From Betaproteobacteria bacterium (GTDB taxonomy: Bacteria; Pseudomonadota; Gammaproteobacteria; Burkholderiales; Rhodocyclaceae), in assembly GCA_020621405.1 (NCBI GenBank), contig JAHRYN010000001.1, positions 759,883 to 823,882 of the forward strand: a stretch of 64,000 bases of DNA. The letters run 5' to 3'. The position numbers and the translations under genes are program-made. Under the pieces are notes generated by a model, which searched no databases, had not been told where the DNA came from, and saw nothing but the letters and a program-made list of their open reading frames with translations. Positions within the stretch are counted from its first letter, which is position 1, and each line of letters starts with the position of its first letter. Of the stretch, positions 1-8,712 are shown piece by piece.

Positions 1-221
1 CGACGCAGTCGCCTCGCCGGTTATGGCGTGGCCCGGAGTTTCCGATCCGGCCGGAATGCCGGCACGATCCCCACTTCCCCCGCCCAGGCGCCTGCGCCCC
101 GGGCTCGACATCCGCGTACGCCATCAGGCTGCGCGTCTTCGCGCCGGGTTTTCCGGAACCGATTTCCCCAGCCTGAACCGGCATGCCAGGCGGAAGTCCT
201 TACACAAAGAGCTTCGCATAC

Positions 222-1643
222 ATGTCGTTTGAAGACCTCGGGCTGATCCCCGAACTGCTGCGCGCTGTCGCAGACACTGGCTATACCGAACCCACGCCCA
301 TCCAGGCCCAGGCCATTCCGGTCGTGCTGGCCGGCCGCGACGTCATGGGCGGCGCCCAGACCGGCACCGGCAAGACCGCCAGCTTCACGCTGCCGCTGCT
401 GCAGAGACTGGCGCCGCACGCCAGCAGCTCGCCGTCGCCGGCGCGTCACCCGGTACGCGCGCTGATCGTCTGCCCGACGCGCGAACTGGCGATGCAGGTG
501 CATGAAAGCGTGCGTACCTATTCGAAGCACCTGCCGCTGCGCTCGGTCTGCATCTATGGCGGCGTAGACATGAAGGCACAGGTGGCGGAGCTGCGTCAGG
601 GACGCGAAATCGTCGTCGCCACGCCGGGCCGCCTGCTCGACCACGTCGAAGGCAAGTCGGTCAATCTGGGCCAGGTGCAGATGCTGGTACTCGACGAAGC
701 CGACCGCATGCTGGACATGGGTTTCATCCCGGACATCAAGCGCATCCTGGCGCTGCTGCCGACGCAGCGGCAGAGCCTGCTGTTCTCGGCCACCTTCTCC
801 GAAGAGATCAAGAAGCTGGCGCAGGCCATGCTGCGCGACCCGCAGCTGATCGAAGTGGCGCGCCGCAACGCGACCGCCGACACGATCACGCACCGCGTGC
901 ACGCCTGCTCGACCGATGACAAGCGTGCCCTGCTGACGCATCTGCTGACACAGGAAAGCTATGTGACGCGCCAGGCACTGGTGTTCGTGAACACCAAGTT
1001 CGGCGCCAGCCGGCTGGCCCATCATCTGGTGCGCCAGGGCATCGCCGCCGATGCCATCCATGGCGACAAGAGCCAGCAGCAGCGCACCGAAGCACTGGAA
1101 GCCTTCAAGAGCGGCGCCGTGCGCGTGCTGGTGGCGACCGACGTTGCCGCCCGCGGCCTGGACATCGAAGACCTTCCCTTCGTCATCAACTTCGAGTTGC
1201 CGCACAACGCCGAAGACTACGTGCACCGGATCGGCCGTACCGGCCGTGCCGGTCGCAGCGGCGAGGCCATTTCACTGATGGCACCGGAAGAACGCAGTCG
1301 CGTGGCCGACATCGAGAAGCTGATCCGCAAGACGATCGAGCCGGCGGTACCGGAAGGCTTCGATCCGACGGCGGCGCGCCAGCGCGAAACGCGCTCCAGC
1401 GAAGCACCCCGTCGCACGCCCCGTACGCGTGACAGCGCACGTGACAGCGAAGCGCCGCGCGCCGCGCGCCCTGCCCGCACGCCGGCACCGGCTGTCGCCG
1501 CCGATGGCTTCGACTTCAACAAGCCATACGAATCGCTGAAGCCGTCTGCAAATGCGGAAGGCGTCGACGCCGGCTCGACGGCGAACGGCAAGCGTCCGAA
1601 GCGTCAGGTCGCGGCACTGCTGGGCGGCAACGGCAAGCGCTGA
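222..1643 (+). CDS. rhlE: DEAD-box ATP-dependent RNA helicase, RhlE type
   Basis: Cytoplasmic RNA helicase that unwinds short RNA duplexes during ribosome assembly or mRNA turnover. The 473-residue product has the Q-motif (PTPIQ, about residues 25-29), Walker A AQTGTGKT (45-52), DEAD box (158-161), SAT (189-191) and the C-terminal helicase motifs ending HRIGRTGRAGR. A basic, Ala/Arg/Pro-rich tail follows, as in RhlE proteins, and probably binds RNA. I chose the ATG at 222 (MSFEDLGL) because family homology begins there; the frame stays open upstream and an in-frame ATG lies at 183, but no clear ribosome binding site decides between them. The gene stands alone, with no clear terminator after it. 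Confidence 0.9.
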   Translation: MSFEDLGLIPELLRAVADTGYTEPTPIQAQAIPVVLAGRDVMGGAQTGTGKTASFTLPLLQRLAPHASSSPSPARHPVRALIVCPTRELAMQVHESVRTYSKHLPLRSVCIYGGVDMKAQVAELRQGREIVVATPGRLLDHVEGKSVNLGQVQMLVLDEADRMLDMGFIPDIKRILALLPTQRQSLLFSATFSEEIKKLAQAMLRDPQLIEVARRNATADTITHRVHACSTDDKRALLTHLLTQESYVTRQALVFVNTKFGASRLAHHLVRQGIAADAIHGDKSQQQRTEALEAFKSGAVRVLVATDVAARGLDIEDLPFVINFELPHNAEDYVHRIGRTGRAGRSGEAISLMAPEERSRVADIEKLIRKTIEPAVPEGFDPTAARQRETRSSEAPRRTPRTRDSARDSEAPRAARPARTPAPAVAADGFDFNKPYESLKPSANAEGVDAGSTANGKRPKRQVAALLGGNGKR

Positions 1644-1887
1644 CGCCCCGATCGGGGCGCGTGCTGCAGCGGCCATCGCAGGGCACCGACCTATACGCAT
1701 ATCCATCCAGACCGAGCCGGCACCTCCATGCCGGCTTGCGGCTGCCCGCCCACGCCATCTCGGCAGCACGGTCGTAATAAATCAATTTTTTTGATCAATT
1801 ACGACTCGGCACGCTGACCATCCTCTCGTCAACCAATGTTTATAGTGAATTCACATTCACCCACATTGATGTTGAACGGAGGAAAGC

Positions 1888-2355
1888 ATGAATACCCGAC
1901 TGATCACTCGTATCACGGCAAGCAACGACGGCTACTCTGCACTGGCACTGCGCGCGCCACTCGGCCTGATATTCGCGGCACATGGCGCGCAGAAGCTGTT
2001 CGGCTGGTTCGGCGGATACGGACTGGCCGGCACCGGTGCCTGGATGGACTCCATCGGGCTGCATCCGGGCCCTCTGATGGCGCTGCTGGCCGGCAGCACG
2101 GAGTTCTTCGGCGGACTCGCGCTGCTGATCGGTCTGCTCGTGCGTCCGGCCGCCGCAGTCCTGGCATTCGCCATGCTGGTGGCCATCCTCAGCGTCCATA
2201 TCGGCAACGGCCTGTTCATGAGCAACAACGGCTACGAATTCGGCCTGGCACTGCTCGCGGCATCCGTGTCGCTCACGATCGGCGGTGCCGGACGACTGTC
2301 GCTCGACCGGGCAATCGCGGCCGGTGCCGTACCGGACGGCGCCCATCCGGACTGA
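1888..2355 (+). CDS. DoxX family membrane protein
   Basis: A 155-residue integral membrane protein of the DoxX family. It has the N-terminal LGLIFAAHGAQKLFGWFGG segment, a glycine-rich loop, and four predicted hydrophobic spans with an ELLALLAG-like second helix region. Family members are linked to quinone- or thiol-related redox functions, but the substrate of this one cannot be read from sequence. A good ribosome binding site (GGAGGAAAG) sits just before the ATG. It is monocistronic, and a long regulatory region for the alcohol dehydrogenase follows. Confidence 0.85.
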   Translation: MNTRLITRITASNDGYSALALRAPLGLIFAAHGAQKLFGWFGGYGLAGTGAWMDSIGLHPGPLMALLAGSTEFFGGLALLIGLLVRPAAAVLAFAMLVAILSVHIGNGLFMSNNGYEFGLALLAASVSLTIGGAGRLSLDRAIAAGAVPDGAHPD

Positions 2356-2594
2356 ACGCCGACGGGCCCCGTTTTCTGGTGCCGGACAGTGCCGCACTCC
2401 GGTTAAGAAACGTGTCTTCCATGTTCGAAATATGGACGAATGACAGACAGGCGGGGTCTGAAATCCGGACGGAATGAGAGATTTTCTGGTTGCAAAAAAC
2501 TCACGTCGCAAAAATTCCGGATATCACTTTCGGCGCATCGCCACCGCGATGTGCCCGATTTGCCGGAAGCGGCGAAACCCACAACCGAAAAGGG

Positions 2595-2624
2595 TTTCCG
2601 GCCATCCGCTCAGCCGCCCGGAAA
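2595..2624 (+). promoter_or_regulatory. Candidate upstream activator site for the alcohol dehydrogenase promoter
   Basis: An inverted repeat, TTTCCGG and CCGGAAA separated by 16 bases, lies about 85-115 bases upstream of the start site predicted for the sigma-54 promoter at 2683. That distance suits an enhancer for a sigma-54 activator. The repeat is seen directly; its role is inference. Confidence 0.35.
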
Positions 2625-2682
2625 CGACTTTCATGCCGAGCGGACAGCGGCGGCCGGCATTCCCGCCGTCATTGTTCGCAAA

Positions 2683-2698
2683 TGGCATGTGTCTTGCG
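2683..2698 (+). promoter_or_regulatory. Sigma-54 promoter of the quinoprotein alcohol dehydrogenase
   Basis: TGGCATGTGTCTTGCG matches the sigma-54 consensus (TGGCACG, four bases, TTGCW) with an exact 10-base spacing between the -24 GG and the -12 GC. Transcription would start near 2709, giving a leader of about 65 bases before the ATG at 2774. This is the only strong promoter signal I see in the 418-base gap after the DoxX gene. Confidence 0.65.
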
Positions 2699-2773
2699 TT
2701 CCACGCACGGTCAGGACGGTCATCACACCGGTGGCTGGTCATCACTGACCTCAGATCCAGAGGAGAAAATCTT

Positions 2774-4528
2774 ATGAAAAGATCGGCATTTGCCGCACTC
2801 ATCGTCGCGGCGCTGACGCAGAGCGGCATGACGCAAGCGGGCGTAACGGTAGCGGACATCGAAAATGACGCCAAAAGCACCGGCGACGTCCTGTCATGGG
2901 GTATGGGAACTGAAGGGCAGCGCTACAGCCCGCTTTCACAGATCAACACGAAGACCATCAAACGCCTGGTACCGGCCTGGTCCTATTCCTACGGCGCCGA
3001 GAAGCAGCGCGGCCAGGAAGCCCAGCCGCTGGTCGTCAACGGCAAGATGTTCATCACGGCTTCGTACTCGCGCCTGTTCGCGATCGACGCGAAGACCGGC
3101 AAGAAACTCTGGAGCTATGAGCACCGTCTTCCCGAAGGCCTGATGGCCTGTTGCGACGTGATCAACCGCGGCGCCGCCGTGTTCGACAATCTGGTGATCT
3201 TCGGCACGCTGGATGCACAGCTGGTCGCCCTCGACCAGAACACCGGCAAGGTCGTCTGGAAGGAAAAGATCGACGAATACACCGCCGGCTACTCGTTCTC
3301 CGCTGCGCCGATCATTGCCAACGGCCTGCTGCTGACCGGCGTGTCCGGTGGCGAGTTCGGCATCATCGGCCGCGTCGAGGCACGCGATCCGAAGACCGGC
3401 AAGATGGTGTGGATGCGTCCGACCGTCGAAGGCCACATGGGCTACAAGTACGACGCCGACGGCAACAAGACCGAAATCGGCATCAGCGGCACGGTCAATG
3501 CCAGCTGGCAGGGCGACCTGTGGAAGACCGGCGGCGCGGCAACGTGGCTCGGCGGCACCTACGACGCGAAGACCGGCTTGGCCTACTTCGGCACCGGCAA
3601 TCCGGCACCGTGGAACAGTCACACCCGCCCGGGCGACAACCTGTACTCCTGCTCGACCGTGGCGATTGACGTCAAGACCGGCCAGATCAAGTGGCACTTC
3701 CAGGGCACGCCGAACGACGGCTGGGATTACGACGGCGTCAACGAATTCGTGACCTTCGACGCAGACGGCAAGCACCTGGGTGCGAAGGCCGACCGCAACG
3801 GCTTCTTCTACGTGCTGGACGCCAACACCGGCAAGTTCCAGCGTGGCTTCCCCTTCGTGAAGTCGCTGACCTGGGCCAAGGGACTTGATTCCAACGGTCG
3901 CCCGATCTATGACCCGGCCAAGCGCCCGGGTGACCCGACGGCGAGCGCGGACGGCAAGAAGGGCGAAGCGGTATTCGTTTCGCCGTCCTTCCTCGGCGGC
4001 AAGAACCAGATGCCGATGGCTTACAGCCCGGATACCGGCCTGTTCTACGTGCCGTCGAACGAATGGGGCATGGAAATCTGGAACGAGCCGATCACCTACA
4101 AGAAGGGTGCGGCCTATCTGGGCGCCGGTTTCACGATCAAGACGCTGGACGCGAAGGAAATCGGCGGCGACTACATCGGTTCGATGCGCGCCATCAACCC
4201 GAAGACCGGCAAGGTCGTCTGGGAAGTCACCAACAATGCCCCGCTGTGGGGCGGCGCCATGGCAACCAAGGGTGGCCTGGTGTTCTGGGGCACGCCTGAG
4301 GGCTTCTTCAAGGCCGCCGATGCGAAGACCGGCAAGGAAGTGTGGTCGTTCCAGGTCGGTACCGGCATCGTCGCCCCCCCGATCACCTGGGAACAGGATG
4401 GCGAGCAGTACATCGCCATCACGACCGGCTGGGGTGGTGCAGTGCCGCTGTGGGGTGGCGACGTGGCCAAGAAGGTCAGCTACCTGAACCAGGGCGGTTC
4501 GATGTGGGTGTTCAAGCTGCTCAAGTAA
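2774..4528 (+). CDS. PQQ-dependent alcohol dehydrogenase, lanthanide-type active site (PedH/ExaF/XoxF-like)
   Basis: Periplasmic quinoprotein that oxidises a primary alcohol to the aldehyde and passes electrons to cytochrome c. The 584-residue product has a signal peptide (about residues 1-22), the adjacent cysteines of the PQQ disulfide (C126-C127) and repeated tryptophan-docking blades such as DAKTGKKLW. The active site reads WDYDG with catalytic Asp318 and a second acid, Asp320, two residues on. In characterised families that extra Asp marks lanthanide enzymes (XoxF, ExaF, PedH), while calcium enzymes carry Ala or Ser. The C-terminal half resembles ethanol dehydrogenases ([20 protein letters not shown]) more than MxaF. 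The ATG at 2774 follows AGAGGAGA, although the frame is open further upstream. No cytochrome or PQQ biosynthesis gene is adjacent. Confidence 0.9.
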   Translation: MKRSAFAALIVAALTQSGMTQAGVTVADIENDAKSTGDVLSWGMGTEGQRYSPLSQINTKTIKRLVPAWSYSYGAEKQRGQEAQPLVVNGKMFITASYSRLFAIDAKTGKKLWSYEHRLPEGLMACCDVINRGAAVFDNLVIFGTLDAQLVALDQNTGKVVWKEKIDEYTAGYSFSAAPIIANGLLLTGVSGGEFGIIGRVEARDPKTGKMVWMRPTVEGHMGYKYDADGNKTEIGISGTVNASWQGDLWKTGGAATWLGGTYDAKTGLAYFGTGNPAPWNSHTRPGDNLYSCSTVAIDVKTGQIKWHFQGTPNDGWDYDGVNEFVTFDADGKHLGAKADRNGFFYVLDANTGKFQRGFPFVKSLTWAKGLDSNGRPIYDPAKRPGDPTASADGKKGEAVFVSPSFLGGKNQMPMAYSPDTGLFYVPSNEWGMEIWNEPITYKKGAAYLGAGFTIKTLDAKEIGGDYIGSMRAINPKTGKVVWEVTNNAPLWGGAMATKGGLVFWGTPEGFFKAADAKTGKEVWSFQVGTGIVAPPITWEQDGEQYIAITTGWGGAVPLWGGDVAKKVSYLNQGGSMWVFKLLK

Positions 4529-4616
4529 GTTTCGTACGGCAGCCGGGCCTTGGTCCGGCTGCAACGAACGCAAGAACTCAAGTCTCCTCCTTGCGCCCCG
4601 AAATTGGGGCGGCCGC

Positions 4617-4646
4617 AACCGGTGCTTCACGCACCGGTTTTTTTTT
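4617..4646 (+). terminator. Rho-independent terminator after the alcohol dehydrogenase
   Basis: A perfect 9-bp stem (AACCGGTGC and its complement) with a 5-base loop runs directly into nine T residues. A second short hairpin (GCCCC-AAATT-type) sits just upstream. This separates the dehydrogenase from the binding protein gene; the rest of the gap to 4858 shows nothing else clear. Confidence 0.85.
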
Positions 4647-4858
4647 GCGGGTACGGAACGTTGACGGCAATCCGGCGTCTTTCGGCTCACGACCGTCGGG
4701 TGATCGACGGGAAGTCTTGCATCTGATTGCTAAACAACGCATCCGCTATTGCAGAGCAGAGCAACAAACCCGATCATGCGCGGCCCTGTCGGCAGCAACT
4801 TCAAAATATACTTAGCGCGTAAACCAAACAGGCCGGACGGGCCAACCCGGAGACTTTC

Positions 4859-5692
4859 ATGAAAATCAAATCCCTATCCATCTTCCTGTGTGCATTTCTG
4901 TGGCTGGGAAGCTTTGCCGGCAACGCCTGGGCGCAGGCCCGCGACCTGGATGACGTGGTCAAGCACGGGCAGCTCCGCGTCGCGCTGTACAAGGAATTCT
5001 CTCCCTTCTCCGACGATGGCAAGGGTGTCGACGTCGAGCTTGCCGGACTGCTGGCAGCCCGGCTGGGCGTCAAACTTGAAATACTGTGGTTCGATGCCGA
5101 CGAGAAAGTGGACGACGACATGCGCAACATGGTCTGGAAGGGCACCGTGCTCGGCTACGGCCCCGCTGACGTGATGCTGCACGTGCCGATCGACCAGACC
5201 TACACCGCACGCAACGGCAACGTGCTGTTCTTCGCCCCCTACTACCGCGAAAAATTCGCCATCGCCCGCAATGTCGAGAAGATCGAAAAGCTCGACACGA
5301 TGGATCCGATCCGGACGGCGCGCATCGGTGTCGAAATCGAGACCTATCCGGATACCGTGCTGCTGTCGGCCGACAGCGGCGCCTACAGATCCAGCATCGT
5401 GCATTTCAAGTCCGGGTCCGAAGCCGTGGATGCACTGAAGAAGGGTGATGTCGGTGCGGTCATGGCCATGCAGAGCGAACTCGAAGCCGGCCTCGCAGGC
5501 ACCACCGGCTTCGAAATATCGGAAGTGCCGCTGCCGCTGGTCAGTCGCCGCCAGTGGGTGATCGGAATGGCGGTCAAGGCCGGCCACGACAAACTGGCCC
5601 AGGAACTGCAGAAGGCGGTGAATGGCCTGGCGGAGAAAGGCGAGATCGCCGCCCTCTTCAAGCGCCACGGCATCGCATATCGCGCGCCCTGA
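4859..5692 (+). CDS. Quinoprotein dehydrogenase-associated periplasmic binding protein (MxaJ/XoxJ-like)
   Basis: A 277-residue exported protein of the family 3 solute-binding fold, with a signal peptide ending near AWAQA (about residue 26) and the usual start of the mature domain (LRVALYKEFSPFSDDG). There is no ABC transporter permease nearby. It follows a PQQ alcohol dehydrogenase, as MxaJ and XoxJ do in methylotrophs, where such proteins are thought to help activate or mature the dehydrogenase. The assignment to that group rests on fold, size and neighbour; an ordinary amino-acid binding protein is possible. A terminator lies between the two genes, so it may have its own promoter. Confidence 0.7.
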   Translation: MKIKSLSIFLCAFLWLGSFAGNAWAQARDLDDVVKHGQLRVALYKEFSPFSDDGKGVDVELAGLLAARLGVKLEILWFDADEKVDDDMRNMVWKGTVLGYGPADVMLHVPIDQTYTARNGNVLFFAPYYREKFAIARNVEKIEKLDTMDPIRTARIGVEIETYPDTVLLSADSGAYRSSIVHFKSGSEAVDALKKGDVGAVMAMQSELEAGLAGTTGFEISEVPLPLVSRRQWVIGMAVKAGHDKLAQELQKAVNGLAEKGEIAALFKRHGIAYRAP

Positions 5693-5738
5693 GCAGTTGA
5701 CCGAAGCGGTGGGCAAAACGACTGCTCACCGGCATGAA

Positions 5739-5773
5739 AAATGAAACGGCCCCGTGAAGAGGCCGTTTCATTT
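5739..5773. terminator. Bidirectional terminator between convergent genes
   Basis: A 13-bp perfect stem (AAATGAAACGGCC and its complement) with a 9-base loop separates the plus-strand binding protein gene from the minus-strand ene-reductase. The stem ends in A/T-rich tracts on both sides. Confidence 0.8.
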
Positions 5774-5881
5774 CCGAGAGTCGAGCACCTGCTCAACAGC
5801 CGGTGGGGCTCAAGGCAGCGGACCGGGGGTTACCGCAGAAGACGCCGTACGGCTGCCCCCGTATCCGCAGGCAGCAACCAT

Positions 5882-7021
5882 CTACGCTGCAGTGTTCTCG
5901 GTTTCCAGAACGCTCGAATAGCGCGGGAAATCGGTATAACCCTTCGCTCCGCCACCGTAGAAGACACTGTTGTCAGCGCTTGCCAGCGGCCAGCCATTGC
6001 GAATGCGCTCGACGAAATCCGGGTTGGCGATGAACGGCCTGCCGAAGGATGCAGCGCTCGCCCGGTTGCGCGCCACATAGTCGTTTGCCTTGTCTGCGGT
6101 CAGCGCACCGTTGGCGATATAGGCACCTTGCCACAGACCGTGGAAACGTTCGAACACGGCCAGTTGTTCACGGTCGGCAGGGGTACCGGAATCCATGTTG
6201 ATGTTGGCGAACGGAAACTCCTCGACCATGTGCAGATAGGCGAGACCCAGCGGGTTGAGCAGTTCGATCAGCGTGCCGAAGGTGTTTTCCGGGTCGCTGT
6301 CGCCCATGTCGCCGTAGGTGCCGAAGGGCGACAGCCGGATGCCGATGTTGCCGGCATCCCAGACTTCAGTCATCGCTTGAGCGATTTCCAGGGCAAAGCG
6401 GGCGCGGTTCCGGGCTGAACCGCCGTACTCGTCGCTTCGCTGATTGCTGCGGTCACGCAAGAACTGGTCAATCAGATAGCCGTTCGCCGCGTGAATCTCC
6501 ACGCCATCGAAACCGGCGATCCGGGCGTTTCTCGCGGCATTGGCGAACGCCGCCACGGTTTCGCGAATACCGGCCTGATCGAGCGCAACCGGCACGTCGC
6601 AGGGCTTCGGGCCGTTCGCGGTAAAGGAAATGGAATCCGCCTGGATTGCCGACGGAGCAACGGGTGCGGCCCCGCCCGGCAGCAGGTCGGCGTGGCTGCT
6701 GCGGCCGACATGCCACAGCTGCATGACGATCTTGCCACCGGCCTCGTGTACGGCGTCGGCCACCGCCGCCCAGGCGCGCACCTGCCCGTCGCTGTATATC
6801 GCCGGCGTGCCGACATAGCCCTTCGCCATGCGGCTGACCTGAGTGGCTTCCGTGACGATGAGGCCGGCACTCGCCCGCTGGCCGTAATACTCCGCCGCGA
6901 AAGGGGAAGGAACGTCGGTGCTGTCATCGGCACGGCTGCGAGTCAGCGGCGCCATCACGATGCGATTGGCGATTTCGATGCGACCGAGCCGGGTTGGCTG
7001 GAAAAGTGCGGAGAGAGACAT
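5882..7021 (-). CDS. Old yellow enzyme family ene-reductase (NemA-like)
   Basis: FMN-dependent, NADPH-using cytoplasmic reductase of activated alkenes, nitrate esters or quinones. The 379-residue product begins MSLSALFQPTRLGRIEIANR, the typical OYE start, and carries the substrate-binding and FMN motifs MQLWHVGR, VEIHAANGYLIDQF and SDEYGG, with the C-terminal RPFIANPD. The ATG at 7021 is preceded by AGGAGC. The gene diverges from the LysR-type regulator at 7220, which is the likely regulator, responding to an electrophile or quinone. Confidence 0.9.
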   Translation of the reverse strand: MSLSALFQPTRLGRIEIANRIVMAPLTRSRADDSTDVPSPFAAEYYGQRASAGLIVTEATQVSRMAKGYVGTPAIYSDGQVRAWAAVADAVHEAGGKIVMQLWHVGRSSHADLLPGGAAPVAPSAIQADSISFTANGPKPCDVPVALDQAGIRETVAAFANAARNARIAGFDGVEIHAANGYLIDQFLRDRSNQRSDEYGGSARNRARFALEIAQAMTEVWDAGNIGIRLSPFGTYGDMGDSDPENTFGTLIELLNPLGLAYLHMVEEFPFANINMDSGTPADREQLAVFERFHGLWQGAYIANGALTADKANDYVARNRASAASFGRPFIANPDFVERIRNGWPLASADNSVFYGGGAKGYTDFPRYSSVLETENTAA

Positions 7022-7162
7022 TTGGGAAGCTCCTGAAGACCGAATGCACAGACGGGCGCGCTTTTGCAGGCGCAGCGGTTGCACGAGCCATCCACGACGT
7101 GACAGGTGCGAAGTCCATGGCGGGGTAGCTCGGGGGCATGCGAAATTTCTTCTGCCGCTTGT

Positions 7163-7214
7163 TATCTTAAGAAGAACTCGATACCAAAAAAACAAAGAGT
7201 TTTTGTTTAAGATA
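7163..7214. promoter_or_regulatory. Inverted repeat in the ene-reductase/LysR divergent promoter region
   Basis: TATCTTAA at 7163-7170 and TTAAGATA at 7207-7214 form a perfect 8-bp inverted repeat with a 36-base AT-rich centre. The region is far less GC-rich than its neighbours. This is a plausible paired operator for the adjacent LysR-type regulator controlling both genes. The repeat is observed; the binding is inferred. Confidence 0.45.
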
Positions 7215-7219
7215 CAAAC

Positions 7220-8104
7220 ATGAAAAATATCGGTCGCCTGAACCTGAAGCAGCTGTCGGTTCTTCACGCGTTATTGCTTGACCCGAACCTGAGCCGGGTC
7301 GGCGAGCGCATAGGACTGACCCAGCAGGCGGTCAGCGCCAACCTTGCCGGCCTGCGGGAAATATTCGGTGATCCGCTGTTCATCCGCACAGGACACGGCG
7401 TGACGCCCACGCCGTTTGCCCTCGGGCTGGCGCCGGACGTGAACAACGCGATTTCCGCGCTGGAGCGCCTCGTCGACCGGGCGCCTTTCGATCCGGCCAC
7501 GACCCGGGCGACCATCACCCTGTCGACGACCGACTATGCGCAGCAGGTGGCCATCGTGCCGCGGCTGTCGCGGATGCGGGAGCAGGCGCCCGGACTGAAA
7601 CTGATCCTGAGCGACATCGAGGTGGACGCGGTGGCGGCCAGGATGGCCTCCGGTGAAATCGATCTGGTCATGTCGATCCCCGACTTCGTACCGGCGGAGT
7701 TTCCGCGCCTCACCCTGTTCCACGAGCACTACATCTGCGTCGCGTCACGCGACTCGGAATTTGCCGGGCGCAAACTCAGCCTTGGCGAACTGGCGGCCGC
7801 ACCGCACATCGTGGTATCGCCGGCACGTGCGAATCTTTCAGGTTCGGCCGATGCATGGCTGAAGCAAATGGATCTTTCGCGCAATGTGATCCTGTCCGTC
7901 CCCTACTTTTCGTTGGTACCCGCAGTACTGCAGGCAACCGGCGCACTGGCGTTTCTCCCGTCGAAGCTGCTGCCGGATCCCCGCCTGTGCGTCATTCCGC
8001 TGGAAGACGATCTGTCGCCGCCGGGCTTTGATCTCATATGCGCCTGGCACGCCCGTTCAGCGCACAGCCCGCTGATCGAGTGGATGCTGCTGCAACTGAA
8101 GTAA
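7220..8104 (+). CDS. LysR family transcriptional regulator
   Basis: A 294-residue DNA-binding regulator. The N-terminal winged helix is clear (LKQLSVLHALLLDPNLSRVGERIGLTQQAVSANLAGLREIFGDPLFIR, split here only for description, residues about 9-56), including the family hallmark FGDPLFIR. An effector-binding domain of LysR type follows (about 90-290). It is divergent from the ene-reductase gene and probably controls it and itself through the 7163-7214 repeat. No effector can be named. Confidence 0.9.
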   Translation: MKNIGRLNLKQLSVLHALLLDPNLSRVGERIGLTQQAVSANLAGLREIFGDPLFIRTGHGVTPTPFALGLAPDVNNAISALERLVDRAPFDPATTRATITLSTTDYAQQVAIVPRLSRMREQAPGLKLILSDIEVDAVAARMASGEIDLVMSIPDFVPAEFPRLTLFHEHYICVASRDSEFAGRKLSLGELAAAPHIVVSPARANLSGSADAWLKQMDLSRNVILSVPYFSLVPAVLQATGALAFLPSKLLPDPRLCVIPLEDDLSPPGFDLICAWHARSAHSPLIEWMLLQLK

Positions 8105-8209
8105 ATGCCGGGTGCGGACCTGGAGCCGGCGCCTTTGCGCAAGACTGCCTGTCGGCCACACCTCCAAGCGCCGGACTTTCAGGACCTCCTGATCGGTCGT
8201 CCGGGTACG

Positions 8210-8235
8210 AAAAAAGCCCGCTTCGAGAGCGGGCT
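8210..8235 (-). terminator. Intrinsic terminator, minus strand
   Basis: A 7-bp stem (AGCCCGC/GCGGGCT, 7-base loop) has six A residues on the left side, which makes a U-tract only for minus-strand transcripts. No minus-strand gene lies just before it apart from the tRNA, which has its own terminator at 8414. It may end an unannotated RNA from the 8240-8410 interval. Confidence 0.55.
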
Positions 8236-8413
8236 GAAATGAAGCGGCGTGAAGAGGGCGAGGAGGATCGCCCATTACCAGTACAGCATCACGCAAGCAC
8301 CCGCGTATGTAGGACAACAGGAGGTGGCGCCCGCATGCCCGACAGGCACTTTCGCTCATGCCGGTTCCGACCGGGCATCCTGTTCATGCGGTGACGGATT
8401 TGACGGATGCAAC

Positions 8414-8437
8414 AAAAAAGCGCCCCGAAAGGCGCTT
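8414..8437 (-). terminator. Terminator of the tRNA-Ser gene
   Basis: A 7-bp stem (AAGCGCC/GGCGCTT) with a 6-base loop and an adjoining A-tract lies 14 bases beyond the 3' end of the minus-strand tRNA and gives a U-tract on that strand. Confidence 0.75.
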
Positions 8438-8451
8438 GAATGCTGGGTGTC

Positions 8452-8541
8452 TGGCGGAGGCTGTGAGATTCGAACTCACGGAGGGGTCACCCCCTCGGCA
8501 GTTTTCAAGACTGCTGGTTTAAACCACTCACCCAAACCTCC
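8452..8541 (-). tRNA. tRNA-Ser (anticodon UGA)
   Basis: Read on the minus strand, the 90-base gene starts GGAGGTTTGGGTGAG, has an anticodon loop CTTGAAA with anticodon TGA, a long class II variable arm (GAGGGGG...CCCCTCC), a T-arm with GTTCGAATC and an encoded 3' CCA. The acceptor stem GGAGG pairs with CCTCC. The long variable arm and anticodon agree on serine, reading UCA-type codons. Confidence 0.96.
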
Positions 8542-8712
8542 GATTCGTCGGCAGATCAACTCGCCGGCAACAAAACCGCGCCCCGTGCTGTTTCGTCGTC
8601 TTTTCAGACACCGGACAAGGCGCGGCGCGCAGTCTAGCATGCGGGCGCGCCATTGAAACTTGTATCCCCGTCGGATAGTCTTACCCGCACGAATCACCTT
8701 GGGGAGACCCTG

